DNA of 64,000 nt. Origin: Sulfuritalea sp. GTDB taxonomy: Bacteria > Pseudomonadota > Gammaproteobacteria > Burkholderiales > Rhodocyclaceae. The notes below the pieces were generated by a model, which ran no database searches, had not been told where the DNA came from, and saw only the letters and a program-made list of their open reading frames with translations. The DNA lies in contig JADJVS010000016.1 in assembly GCA_016710465.1 (NCBI GenBank), forward strand, positions 558,001-622,000, written 5' to 3'. Positions 32,573 to 42,734 of this stretch are shown here, in pieces; position 1 is the stretch's first letter, and the number at the start of each line of letters is the position of its first letter. Made by a program: the position numbers and the translations under genes.

Positions 32573-35148
32573 TCACGCGTCGCGCCGGAAAATGTAGGAC
32601 CGCGCCGTGGCCTGGCTGTCCCATCCGGGACGATGTTCCAGGGCCGACTTGCGGATGTTCGCCAGTATGGTGTTGTAGGCGAAGGCGCCGGCCGGGCTGG
32701 GCTCATCCTTGGTCAGAAAGTCCGGGTTGCCGGACCGATCGATACCCTTCTTGTCGAGATCCATCCATGAACCTTCAAAAATAACCGCGACGCCCGGCAT
32801 GCAGCGCTCGGTGACATAGGCCGGAACGACGACGGTACCGCGGTCATTCCAGACCTCGACGATGTCGCCGGTCTTGATCTCCAGCCGCCGTGCATCGCTG
32901 GCGTTCATCGTGACTTCCTGCTGGTAGGTCTCGCGCAGCCACGGAATGTTGTTGAAAATCGAGTGCGTCCGGTGGCGCGGGTGTGGCGTGATCAAATGGA
33001 AAGGGTAGTCCTTCACTTTCTTCGTGTCACCAAGCCATTCAAAGGGCTCCACCCATTTCGGGATGGCCGGGATCGGGTAGCCGTACTGGGTCTTGGTCCA
33101 GTCCTTGACCTGAGCCAGCGTGGTCGAGAATATCTCGATCCTGCCCGACGGCGTCTCGAAAGGCTCGCCCTCTTCGATCTGCGCGCGGAAGGCCACCAGC
33201 GGCTTGTCGAACTTGAACTTAGAACGCCCCGACGCTTGAATTCCTCCCAGCTCATGGTGACGTGCTGGTGGTCCTGCACCTTTTTCCACCAGGCGACAAG
33301 ATAGGCTTCGTCGGTGGCATCGGGGTTCTGGAAATAGTTTCTATCGGCGCGCGGGTTGTAGCGCTTGCCGAAGTTCTTGAGCGAAGGATCGAGCGCTTCG
33401 AGGCGCCAGGCCAGCTCGGTGTACACCTGCAGATCTGTCCTGGATTCGCCCATCGGCTCTATGACTTTAGGCCGGTGGATGTAGTAGTGGCCCTTGTCCA
33501 GGGCAGGGCCACGTCGTGGCGCTCGAAGTGCGTGGCGATCGGCAGCAGGACATCGGCCCACAGGCCGGACGGGGTGATGGTCGAGTCGGAGCAGACCACC
33601 AGCTCCAGCTTTTTGATCGCCTCGATTTCCTTGTTGATGTTGGTGAGCTGGTTGAACCAGTCCGAGCCGTGCCAGAAGATCGCCTTGATGTTGGGGATGT
33701 TGCCGTCGAGCGCGTCGTCGCGGGGCCAGCAGCCGATCTCCTCGCGTTTGACATTGGGATAGTTGAGCACGCAATGCGCCCAGCGGTCGGACTTGATCGA
33801 AGCCCACCAGAGGTTGGCGTTTTCGTCATAGGGATAAGCCACGCTCTCGGCGTGCCAGCCCCTTGCCGACGCCCTCGGCGCAACCGCCGAGGATGCCGAT
33901 GTTTCCGGTCATCGCCTGCAGCGCCGCGGCCATGCGGTTGTACTGCTCGCCGTAGGCGTTGCGCCCCGGCGCCCAGGAAGCCTTGAGCGCCGCCGGCTTG
34001 GTACGGGCATACATGTCGGCCAGCTTGACGATGTCCGCCGCAGCACGCCGCAGATCTTCTCGGCCCACTCGGGCGTCTTGGGCACGCCGTCCGACGTGCC
34101 CATGATGTAGTCCTTGAAGCTCTCCTGCCCCTTCGCCCAGTCCGGCATCGTGCCCGCGTCCATGCCTTGCACGAACTCGTCGATGAACTTCTGGTCCTGC
34201 AGATTGCTGGCGAAGATGTAGTGCGCCATGCCGGCCAGCATCGCCGCATCGGTGTTGGGCCGGATCGGAATCCACCAGGCATCGTAGGCTGCGGCCGAGT
34301 CGGTGTATTGCGGATCGACGACAACAAACTTGCAGCCGCGCTGCTTGGCCATGCGCATGTAATAGAAAGTATTGCCGCCGTGGAAGGTGTAGGCCGGGTT
34401 CCAGCCCCACATGATCATCAGCTTGGTGTCGGCGAACGCATCGTCCTCGTTGCCGTCCTCGATGGTGCCGAAGGTCATGCGCGAACTGAAGGTGGTGCCC
34501 CTGGTAGCTGGGCACCGACCACGAGTTGGTGCGGCAGCCGAACATGCCGAGAAAGCGCGCCAGCAGGCCCTCGATCTGGTCCGACTTGTGCAGGACGCCG
34601 TAGGAGGTACCGGCATAGGCCTGGTCGAGGATTGCCGTCGGACCGTACTTGGTCTTCAGCTCGACCATTTTCTTCGCGATGTGGTCGAGCGCCTCGTCCC
34701 AACTCACGCGCTTGAAGCGGCCTTCGCCACGCTCGCCGACGCGCATCATCGGATACAGCAGGCGCTCGGGTGAATACAGGCGCGAGCGATACGAACGGCC
34801 GCGCAGACAGGCCCTGAGTTGCGGCTCCTCGAAGGTATCCTTGCCGAAGGCGCCGTTTTCCTGGTAGCGGCCGTCGTCGGTGGACAGGCGGACGATGACG
34901 TCGCCCTTCTTGTGCGCGACCAGCATGTGCCGCGAACCGCAGTTGTGGTCGCAACTGGTCACGACCGTGGTGAGCTGGTCGTCGGCATAGTGCGGCGCGT
35001 AGGCAAAGGCCTGCGCCTCCTTTTTCTGCATCGTCATCTCGATCAGTCCGCCGGCACCGGCAAGCGCAGCACCTGCCGCGGTGGTCTTGATGAAACTGCG
35101 GCGGCCGGGATTCAGGATGTCCATCGTCGCTTCGTGAGTCGGTTTCAT
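32573..35148 (-). pseudogene. Tat-exported DmsA-like molybdopterin oxidoreductase, at least five frameshifts
   Basis: N-terminus has a twin-arginine signal (GRRSFIKTTAAGAALAG). Cluster-binding start CDHNCGSRHMLVAHK and the DmsA-like LRACLRGRSYRSRLYSPERL, YPMMRVGERGEGRFKRVSWDEALD follow. Then the frame jumps at 34498-34501 (GGGG, one base too many), about 34045-34052, 33859-33862 (GGGG again), about 33505-33515 and about 33228-33235. Each next frame continues the protein smoothly through the cofactor domains to the C-terminal molybdopterin-binding region (LITPHPRHRTHSIFNN, EVWNDRGTVVVPAYV). Catalytic subunit of a periplasmic reductase or dehydrogenase; substrate unproven. Confidence 0.85.
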
Positions 35149-35151
35149 GGT

Positions 35152-36021
35152 TCAGTGGCCCGCCGGTTTGGTAGAGGATGACTGGGTCAGGAAACGAATT
35201 TCCGAATGGCCCGGACGCAGCCTCGCCCATTCGGGCGTGACTTCAGGCATGCCGGGCCAGGGATTGCGCGCGTAGGGATAACTGGTGCGATACCAGGCGC
35301 GACCACCATGGCAACCGAAACAGACGTCGGCGCCGGTCTTGGTGGCCTGCCCGGCCTTCGCGGCGTCTTCGATGGCGTCGGCCTTGAGGTAACTGACCTG
35401 GTGCCGGTTGGTACGAAATGCGGCGTGGCAGCCGAGGCAGTCATTCTGGAACATGTCCTTGACCTCGGACCAGGGGCCGGGCAGGCCCATGATCTCCTTG
35501 GCCGGCATCTGGCCATGGCACTTGAGGCAAGCGGTTTCCGGATTGACCTGCTTCCTCAGCGTGAACCCGGCGTCGATCTGAGGCGTGGACGTCGCCGAGG
35601 CTCCTTGGGCCTCCTCGCGCGGGTCATGGCCCTGATGGCAGGTATTGCAGTTGAGGTTCATCAACTGCCTGGCCAGCGGGGTCACCAGATGCCGGCGATG
35701 AAAGCTGTCCTGCTCGCCGCTGTACGTGCTGGTGCGCTGGTACCAGGCGACGCTGTCGGCGGCGCGGACGCCGGCCGGTGACGCGAGACGCGGCTTGTCC
35801 TCCAGCACTTCCTTGTGGCAGGCCAGGCATTGCGCGTCGGTCGCGGTGTCGATGGCCGGCTTGAAATGCAGGGGGCTGTAGCTTGCCCGCAGCAGCTTCC
35901 CGTCGAGGTCCATGATGCGTTCCCGGTCGGCAGCCTGCTGAGCATCCCTGCCCGCCGCGATTCCCCACGCCGAGGCAAGGATCACCAGGGCGACAAGAAT
36001 CCATTTGATCGAATTTTCCAT
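35152..36021 (-). CDS. Pentahaem c-type cytochrome
   Basis: 289 residues. N-terminal hydrophobic anchor/signal (WILVALVILASAWGIAA), then five haem motifs: CLACH, CNTCH, CLKCH, CLGCH and CFGCH. It is not of the NapC/TorC type. The gene lies three bases before the molybdoenzyme start and replaces the usual DmsC-type membrane anchor in the operon, so it probably carries electrons between the quinol pool or other cytochromes and the DmsB-like subunit in the periplasm. Frame intact. The ccmFGHI genes at 48-52 kb provide maturation. Confidence 0.88.
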   Translation of the reverse strand: MENSIKWILVALVILASAWGIAAGRDAQQAADRERIMDLDGKLLRASYSPLHFKPAIDTATDAQCLACHKEVLEDKPRLASPAGVRAADSVAWYQRTSTYSGEQDSFHRRHLVTPLARQLMNLNCNTCHQGHDPREEAQGASATSTPQIDAGFTLRKQVNPETACLKCHGQMPAKEIMGLPGPWSEVKDMFQNDCLGCHAAFRTNRHQVSYLKADAIEDAAKAGQATKTGADVCFGCHGGRAWYRTSYPYARNPWPGMPEVTPEWARLRPGHSEIRFLTQSSSTKPAGH

Positions 36022-36025
36022 GACT

Positions 36026-36370
36026 TTACCGGCCCTGCTTTACCGTGGATTGAGGGGCTCCGCTGAACCACTGGCGCAGATCGTAATAGCCCGGCCCTCC
36101 CGGGTGGTTGAAGGGTGTGTACCAGGCGCCCTGATCATCGAGGAAGCGGAGGCTCGCCGGCACCGGTGCGCTGACTCCGGTCAAGGCCCGCGCACGCCAG
36201 GCGGCGTCGGGGGTAAAACCGCTGATTGCGGGTGCACCTGCCGGTCGCTGGTGGGGCACAAGGCCCGCAACAAAGCTCGCCCCAGATGACTCCACAGCCT
36301 GTGCCATGTTGGGCAACGCCAAAATCAGCGTTGCTGCCAGTAGTGCCGCATGCTCAAGCTTTTGATTCAT
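36026..36370 (-). CDS. Small secreted protein, unknown function
   Basis: 114 residues with a Sec signal (LLAATLILALPNMAQA). The mature part is Pro/Gly/Ala-rich with aromatic C-terminus (GAWYTPFNHPGGPGYYDLRQWF) and has no Cys or haem motif. It stops five bases before the cytochrome start and is thus in the same operon; the family is unknown. Start at ATG 36370 is set by the signal peptide; an upstream extension to 36421 is less likely. Confidence 0.7.
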   Translation of the reverse strand: MNQKLEHAALLAATLILALPNMAQAVESSGASFVAGLVPHQRPAGAPAISGFTPDAAWRARALTGVSAPVPASLRFLDDQGAWYTPFNHPGGPGYYDLRQWFSGAPQSTVKQGR

Positions 36371-36466
36371 GGCAGTCTTTCGCAAAAAAGCGCGGATGAA
36401 GGGGAGGAGAGTCACCTTCATCCGCGGAACAACATCCTAGCTTACGACTTTAGTAAAGCACCGCTA

Positions 36467-36925
36467 TTACTTCTTGCCTTCCATGCCGGACATGCCCTTC
36501 TGACCTTCCATGCCGCTCATGCCCTTCTGGCCGGACATGCCGGACATGCCCTTCTGACCTTCCATGCCGCTCATGCCCTTCTGACCGGACATGCCAGACA
36601 TGCCCTTCTGACCTTCCATCCCGGACATGCCAGACATACCCTTCTGGCCTTCCATGCCGGACATTCCGGACATGCCTTCCTGCTTGGCCTTCTTCTTTTT
36701 CTTGCCTTCCATGCCCGACATGCCTTCCATGCCAGACATACCCTTCTGACCTTCCATGCCGCTCATGCCCTTCTGACCGGACATACCCGACATGCCCTTC
36801 TGGCCTTCCATGCCGCTCATGCCGGACATGCCCTTCTGACCTTCCATGCCACTCATGCCCTTCTGACCGGACATACCCGACATGCCCTTCTGACCTTCCA
36901 TACCGCTCATGCCCTTCTGCTCGGC
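36467..36925. repeat. Short tandem repeats encoding GMSGM(E/S)GQK units
   Basis: 27-bp and 36-bp units built from ATGCC/GGACATGCC-type blocks repeat along the gene with synonymous differences (GGC/GGT, ATG constant). The array is slippage-prone and unit number may vary between strains. Synonymous variation between units indicates that the amino-acid pattern is selected. Confidence 0.8.
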
Positions 36926-36991
36926 GGCAACAGCGGCACCGGCGACAGCCAGGGAAACGATCGAAGCAACAACGATGGTCTTGATTTTCAT
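36467..36991 (-). CDS. Methionine-rich secreted repeat protein (MrpX-like composition)
   Basis: 174 residues: signal peptide of about 23 (IVVASIVSLAVAGAAVAA) then almost only GMSGMEGQK and GMSGMSGQK repeats, broken once by a lysine run (GKKKKKAKQE, about 96-105). Mature part holds 33 Met in about 151 residues, no Cys, no aromatics. Composition matches the idea of MrpX of Azospira suillum, a periplasmic Met-rich peptide that soaks up hypochlorite and is repaired by a Mo-dependent methionine sulfoxide reductase. Metal (copper) binding by MxxM motifs is the main alternative. It lies 97 bases upstream of, and in line with, the molybdoenzyme operon. Confidence 0.8.
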   Translation of the reverse strand: MKIKTIVVASIVSLAVAGAAVAAEQKGMSGMEGQKGMSGMSGQKGMSGMEGQKGMSGMSGMEGQKGMSGMSGQKGMSGMEGQKGMSGMEGMSGMEGKKKKKAKQEGMSGMSGMEGQKGMSGMSGMEGQKGMSGMSGQKGMSGMEGQKGMSGMSGQKGMSGMEGQKGMSGMEGKK

Positions 36992-37306
36992 GTGTGCAAA
37001 CCTCTTCGAAGAGTAAGAATTTTCCGGTCCCGTCGGACCGAAACCCGAGGCTCCCCCCCCATTGCAGAGTAGTCCTCAAACCCAACCGGCATCGTTGATG
37101 CACGATCAGCCACTTGATTGTAGCGCAAGGAAATGGCCATATCAATAAACTATTTAGGGTTATCGGGTAGTCACCAAACAGCTCGGGCCGGAGGCAAAAC
37201 ACGGCTCGCCGGCTTGTCAGACCAGCCGAAGTCGCGTAGGATGAATGCGGAACTATGTTCCACTATGCAGTCCTACACTTCCGTCTTTCCCAAGGACATC
37301 CAAGCC
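36992..37306. promoter_or_regulatory. Divergent regulatory region between the Met-rich gene and the dehydrogenase operon
   Basis: 315 bp that must carry promoters for both directions. Visible features are an inverted repeat GGTCC...GGACC (around 37024-37039) close upstream of the Met-rich gene and a run of eight C. I cannot assign -35/-10 boxes with confidence. An in-frame extension of the dehydrogenase frame through here has no coding support. Confidence 0.4.
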
Positions 37307-38515
<1,209 letters not shown>

Positions 38516-38519
38516 CACC

Positions 38520-39645
38520 ATGAACTTCGACTACACGGAAGAACAGACTGCCCTGCAGGACACCCTGCGCCGCTTCTTCGCCCGCGACTACGGCTTCGAA
38601 CATCGCCGCGCGATGAGCAGATCAGCGGACGGATTCGATCGCGCCGCCTGGGCCACGTTCGCGGAATTCGGCATCCTCGCCCTACCCTTCCCCGAAGACT
38701 TCGGCGGGCTTGACGGCAGCGCCGTCGACAGCATGCTGGTCATGGAAATGCTCGGCCGCGGCCTCGCCCTCGAACCCTACCTGCCCAGCGTCATACTTTG
38801 CGGCGGCCTGATTCGCGATGCCTGGCAGCGCCGCGCAAAAGGAGGCCCTGCTGCCGGCGCTCTCCGGTGGCGAACTGATGCTGGCCTTCGCCCACTGTGA
38901 AGCCGGCGGCCGCTACGCCCTCGACCACGTCACCACCCAGGCCACACCGGCCGGCGGCGGCTGGAAGCTTGACGGCGCCAAGGCCGTTGTTCTCGCGGCT
39001 CCCTCAGCACATAAATTCATTGTTTCCGCGCAGGACGGCACGGGCCTCTCGCTCTTCCTGGTCGACGCCAAGGCGCCCGGACTGAGCCTGCGCAGCTACC
39101 CGACCCAGGACGGCGCGCGCGCCGCGGACCTCCGCCTCGACGCTGTGCAGGTCGGCGCCGAGGCCCTGATCGGCCCCGCAGGCGGCGCCCTGCCGCTGAT
39201 CGAGCGCGCCGTCGATTGTGCCAACGCCGCGCTCTGCGCCGAAGCCGTCGGCATCATGGCCGCGCTCAACGAAGTCACGCTCGACTACCTGAAGACGCGC
39301 AAGCAGTTCGGCACGCCGATCGGCAAGTTCCAGGCCCTGCAGCACCGCATGGCCGACATGGTGATCGCCACCGAGCAGGCCCGTTCCATGGCGACGCTGG
39401 CCGCCGTGCGTGCCGACTCGGATGACGCCGCCGAACGCAGCCGCTGCATCGCCGCGGCCAAGGCCTACGTGCTGCAGTCGGCACGCCTCGTCGGCCAACA
39501 GGCGGTGCAACTTCATGGCGGCATGGGCGTCACCGACGAACTCAACGTCGGCCACTACTTCAAGCGCCTGACCATGATCGGACTCACTTTCGGCGACGTC
39601 GATTACCACCTCGGCCGTTTTTCCGACAGCTTGCTGGCCGCCTGA
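38520..39645 (+). pseudogene. Acyl-CoA dehydrogenase (beta member of the pair), one frameshift
   Basis: Reading from ATG 38520 gives MNFDYTEEQTALQDTLRRFF and continues to LCGGLIRDA; at 38821-38822 a single extra T shifts the frame, and the other frame resumes with GSAAQKEALLPALSGGELML to the normal C-terminus (VQLHGGMGVTDELNVGHYF). Removing one base restores a ~375-residue protein. Such partner subunits often lack the catalytic Glu and complete the FAD site of the first subunit. Real inactivation or sequence error are both possible. Confidence 0.82.
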
Positions 39646-39647
39646 CC

Positions 39648-41498
39648 GTGGCGGGGATCATCAACCGCCGCGACCTCGATTTCCAGCTCTTCGAAGTCCT
39701 CGACGCCGAAGCGCTGACGCAGCGCCCGCGCTACGCCGAGCACAGCCGCGAGACCTTCGCCGCGGTGCTCGACACGGCGACCGCCATCGCCGAAGAGAAA
39801 TTCGCGCCGCACAATCGCAAGGCCGACGAGCACGAACCGACCTTCGACGGCCGGCGCGTGAGCATGATCCCGGAAGTCGGCGAGGCGCTGAAGGCCTTCT
39901 GCGAAGCCGGCTTCATCGCCGCCGCCCACGACTTCGAACGTGGCGGCATGCAGTTGCCGGTGCTGCTGACTCAGGCGGCGTTCTCGCTGTTCAAGGGCGC
40001 CAATGTCGGCACCGCCGCCTACCCCTTCCTCACCATCGCCAACGCCAACGTCATCCACCGCTTCGGCAGCGATGCGCAACGGGCTAAATTTCTCGGCCCG
40101 CTGCTGGCCGGCCGCTTCTTCGGCACCATGGTCCTCACCGAGCCGCAGGCCGGCTCCAGCCTGTCGGACATCAGCACCAGCGCGACGCCCAACGCGGATG
40201 GCACGTATTCGATAGTCGGCAACAAGATCTTCATTTCCGCCGGCGACCACGAACTGTCGGAAAACATCGTGCACCTGGTGCTGGCCAGGATTCCCGGGGG
40301 GCCGCCCGGCGTCAAGGGCATCTCGCTGTTCATCGTGCCCAAGTTCCACGTCCATGGCGACGGCAGCCTGGGCACCCGCAACGATGTTCAGCTTACCGGC
40401 CTGATCCACAAGATGGGCTATCGCGGCACCACGTCAACCATGCTGAGCTTCGGCGAAAAGGGCGAGTGCATCGGCGAACTGGTGGGCGAGCCGCACAAGG
40501 GCCTCAACTACATGTTCCACATGATGAACGAGGCGCGCATCGGCGTCGGCATGGGCGCGGTGATGCTCGGCTACCGCGGCTACCTCGCTTCGCTCGATTA
40601 CGCCAAAGAGCGCCCGCAGGGCCGCGCGCCGACCAACAAGAATCCGAACGAACCGCAGCTCAAGCTGATCGAACACGCCGACATCCGCCGCATGCTGCTG
40701 GCGCAAAAGGCCTATGTCGAGGCCGGCTATGCGCTATGCCTCTACTGCGCGCGGCTGGTCGATGAGCAAAGAGTTCCCGCAGGGACGCAGAGCGCTGGCG
40801 CTGATGCGCTTTGCGTACCTGGAACGCCGCTTCGCGGGCAGGTAACGGCACAGGAGGCCGGGCTGCTGCTCGACCTGCTGACGCCGATCGCCAAGTCCTG
40901 GCCCTCTCAGTGGTGCCTCGAAGCCAACAGCCTGGCGATCCAGATCCACGGCGGCTACGGCTACACGCGCGAATACCCGGTCGAGCAGTTCTACCGCGAC
41001 AACCGCCTCAACCCCATCCACGAAGGCACCCACGGCATCCAGGCGCTCGACCTGCTCGGGCGCAAGGCGGTGATGGACGGTGGCGCGGCGATGAAGCTGT
41101 TCGCCCGCGAAGCCGGCAAGACCGTCGCCGAAGCCCATGGCGACGTCGAGCTTGCTCCCTACGCCGGCGAACTGCAGGCCGCCCTCAACGAGGTCGCCAC
41201 CACGCTGCAGGCCCTGGCCCCGGTGCTGGCCGCCAACCCGACGCTGGCGCTGGCCAATGCCGTGCTCTTCCTCGAAGCCTTCGGCCACACGGTGATCGCC
41301 TGGATCTGGCTGCGCCAGGCACTCGCTGCGCAGCGCGGGCTGGAGAATGGTATCGCTGCCGACGCCGACTTCTATCGTGGCAAACTGGCCGCCTGCCGCT
41401 GGTTTTACCGCTGGGAGCTGCCCAAGGTCCGCCAATGGCACGAACTGCTGCGCAGCCTCGACGACACGACTTTAACGATGCCACCTGAAAGCTTCTAA
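39648..41498 (+). CDS. Acyl-CoA dehydrogenase, large (~600 aa) type
   Basis: 616 residues, same type as the enzyme at 16108. Motifs MVLTEPQAGSSLSDISTSA, GNKIFISAGDHELSENIVH and catalytic Glu in LNPIHEGTHGIQALDLLGRK, with C-terminal extension. GTG start two bases after the preceding stop. It carries an extra segment of about 28 residues (RVPAGTQSAGADALC...) between VDEQ and LLLDLLTPI, encoded by a palindromic DNA element (40785-40816). The insertion lies in a loop region where the sister enzyme is short, and the frame is preserved. Confidence 0.9.
   Translation: MAGIINRRDLDFQLFEVLDAEALTQRPRYAEHSRETFAAVLDTATAIAEEKFAPHNRKADEHEPTFDGRRVSMIPEVGEALKAFCEAGFIAAAHDFERGGMQLPVLLTQAAFSLFKGANVGTAAYPFLTIANANVIHRFGSDAQRAKFLGPLLAGRFFGTMVLTEPQAGSSLSDISTSATPNADGTYSIVGNKIFISAGDHELSENIVHLVLARIPGGPPGVKGISLFIVPKFHVHGDGSLGTRNDVQLTGLIHKMGYRGTTSTMLSFGEKGECIGELVGEPHKGLNYMFHMMNEARIGVGMGAVMLGYRGYLASLDYAKERPQGRAPTNKNPNEPQLKLIEHADIRRMLLAQKAYVEAGYALCLYCARLVDEQRVPAGTQSAGADALCVPGTPLRGQVTAQEAGLLLDLLTPIAKSWPSQWCLEANSLAIQIHGGYGYTREYPVEQFYRDNRLNPIHEGTHGIQALDLLGRKAVMDGGAAMKLFAREAGKTVAEAHGDVELAPYAGELQAALNEVATTLQALAPVLAANPTLALANAVLFLEAFGHTVIAWIWLRQALAAQRGLENGIAADADFYRGKLAACRWFYRWELPKVRQWHELLRSLDDTTLTMPPESF
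40785..40816 (+). repeat. Palindromic element inserted in frame in the dehydrogenase gene
   Basis: ACGCAGAGCGC and GCGCTTTGCGT form an 11-bp stem (one G-T) around a 10-base loop, embedded in about 85 bp that look inserted relative to the related gene at 16108. Resembles the protein-coding palindromic elements known from Rickettsia in principle, though not in sequence. Confidence 0.5.
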
Positions 41499-41502
41499 GC
41501 CG

Positions 41503-42279
41503 ATGAGCCACCCCAACATCCTGATTGACAGCAAGGACGGCATCGTCACGATAGAAATCAGTCGCCGCGAGAAGAAGAACGCCATCACCTCCGACATGTA
41601 CCGCGCCATGAGCGCGGCGCTGTCGCGGGCGCGGGACGACAGCCATGTGCGGGTGGTGCTGCTGCGCGGCCAGGAGGACATGTTCACCGCCGGCAACGAC
41701 CTCGCCGACTTCCTGCAGCGCAAGGTGGGCGACCCGAGCGCCGCCATCCCCTTCCTGCACCTGATCGCCGCCTTCGAAAAACCCATCGTCGCCGCCGTCG
41801 CCGGCAACGCGGTGGGTATCGGCACGACCATGCTGCTGCATTGCGACCTGGTCTATGCCGCCGACAATGCCCGCTTCCAGTTGCCCTTCGTCAACCTCGC
41901 GCTGTGCCCCGAGGGCGGCTCCAGCCTCTTGCTGCCGCGCGTCGCCGGCTACCAGCGCGCCGCCGAACTGCTGATGCTGGGCGAACCCTTCGATGCCACG
42001 ACCGCAAGGGACGCCGGCTTCGTCAATCGCGTGCTGGCGCCCGGCGAACTGATGGCCGCCGCCATGGAAGCCGCGCAGAAGCTCGCCGCCCGCCCGGCCG
42101 GCTCGCTCGCCGTGACCAAGGCGCTCCTGAAACGCCCGCCGGATCGCAGCGCGATCGAGGCCATCGACGAGGAGGTCATCTTCTTCGGCGACCTCGTCGC
42201 CGCCCCCGCCGCCAAGGAAATCTTCGCTGCCTTCCTCGAAAAACGCGCTCCCGACCCCGACAAGATCCACAAAACCTGA
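41503..42279 (+). CDS. Enoyl-CoA hydratase/isomerase family protein
   Basis: 258-residue crotonase. Substrate-pocket motif REKKNAITSDMYRAM, oxyanion-hole segments EDMFTAGNDLADFL and AGNAVGIGTTMLLHCDLVYA. It is closely similar in build to the crotonase at 58307, so the two are likely paralogues. Starts four bases after the dehydrogenase stop and overlaps the next start. Confidence 0.9.
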   Translation: MSHPNILIDSKDGIVTIEISRREKKNAITSDMYRAMSAALSRARDDSHVRVVLLRGQEDMFTAGNDLADFLQRKVGDPSAAIPFLHLIAAFEKPIVAAVAGNAVGIGTTMLLHCDLVYAADNARFQLPFVNLALCPEGGSSLLLPRVAGYQRAAELLMLGEPFDATTARDAGFVNRVLAPGELMAAAMEAAQKLAARPAGSLAVTKALLKRPPDRSAIEAIDEEVIFFGDLVAAPAAKEIFAAFLEKRAPDPDKIHKT

Positions 42280-42734
42280 TGAACGAGAACATTCCCGAAG
42301 CTTACAAACCACTCAAGCGAGGCGGCGGTTACCTGACCGGCCTCGGTCCCTGGTACTACCGCATCGACGCCAGCAAGGGCGGCGAACGCGGGCAGATGGT
42401 GCTGGCGATCCGCGTCGAGGAACGCCATTGCAACATCCGCCACATCGCCCACGGCGGCTTCCTCGTCTCGATGTTCGACACGGCGCTGGGCATCGTCGTC
42501 TCCAGCTCCAGGGAGCCGCCGCAGCCTATCGTCACGGTCAGCCTCACCACCAACTTCGTCTCCGCCGCCGAACCCGGCGACTGGGTCGAGGCCCACGTCG
42601 ACCTCGACCGCATGGGCGGGCGCCTGGCCTATGCCAGTTGCACGCTGGTCTGCGGCGAGCGCGTGATCATGACCGGCACCGGCGTCTTCGCCCTGATGAA
42701 ACCGGCCGTGCCCAAGGAACGCACGGATGGCTAA
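42279..42734 (+). CDS. PaaI-type hot-dog thioesterase
   Basis: 151 residues. Hot-dog fold with the HIAHGGFLVSMFDTALGI block (HGG motif preceding the catalytic acidic residue) and VTVSLTTNFVSAAEPGDWVEA, typical of PaaI/YbgC-like acyl-CoA thioesterases. It would release CoA from dead-end intermediates of the pathway. ATG shares its A with the TGA of the preceding gene; its end overlaps the next gene by eight bases. Confidence 0.86.
   Translation: MNENIPEAYKPLKRGGGYLTGLGPWYYRIDASKGGERGQMVLAIRVEERHCNIRHIAHGGFLVSMFDTALGIVVSSSREPPQPIVTVSLTTNFVSAAEPGDWVEAHVDLDRMGGRLAYASCTLVCGERVIMTGTGVFALMKPAVPKERTDG

Noticed and set aside
32573..35148. Ethylbenzene-dehydrogenase/steroid C25-dehydrogenase type molybdoenzyme
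   Set aside because: The N-terminal blocks match the DmsA side of the family and there is no haem-b gamma subunit gene; a pentahaem c-type cytochrome is encoded instead.
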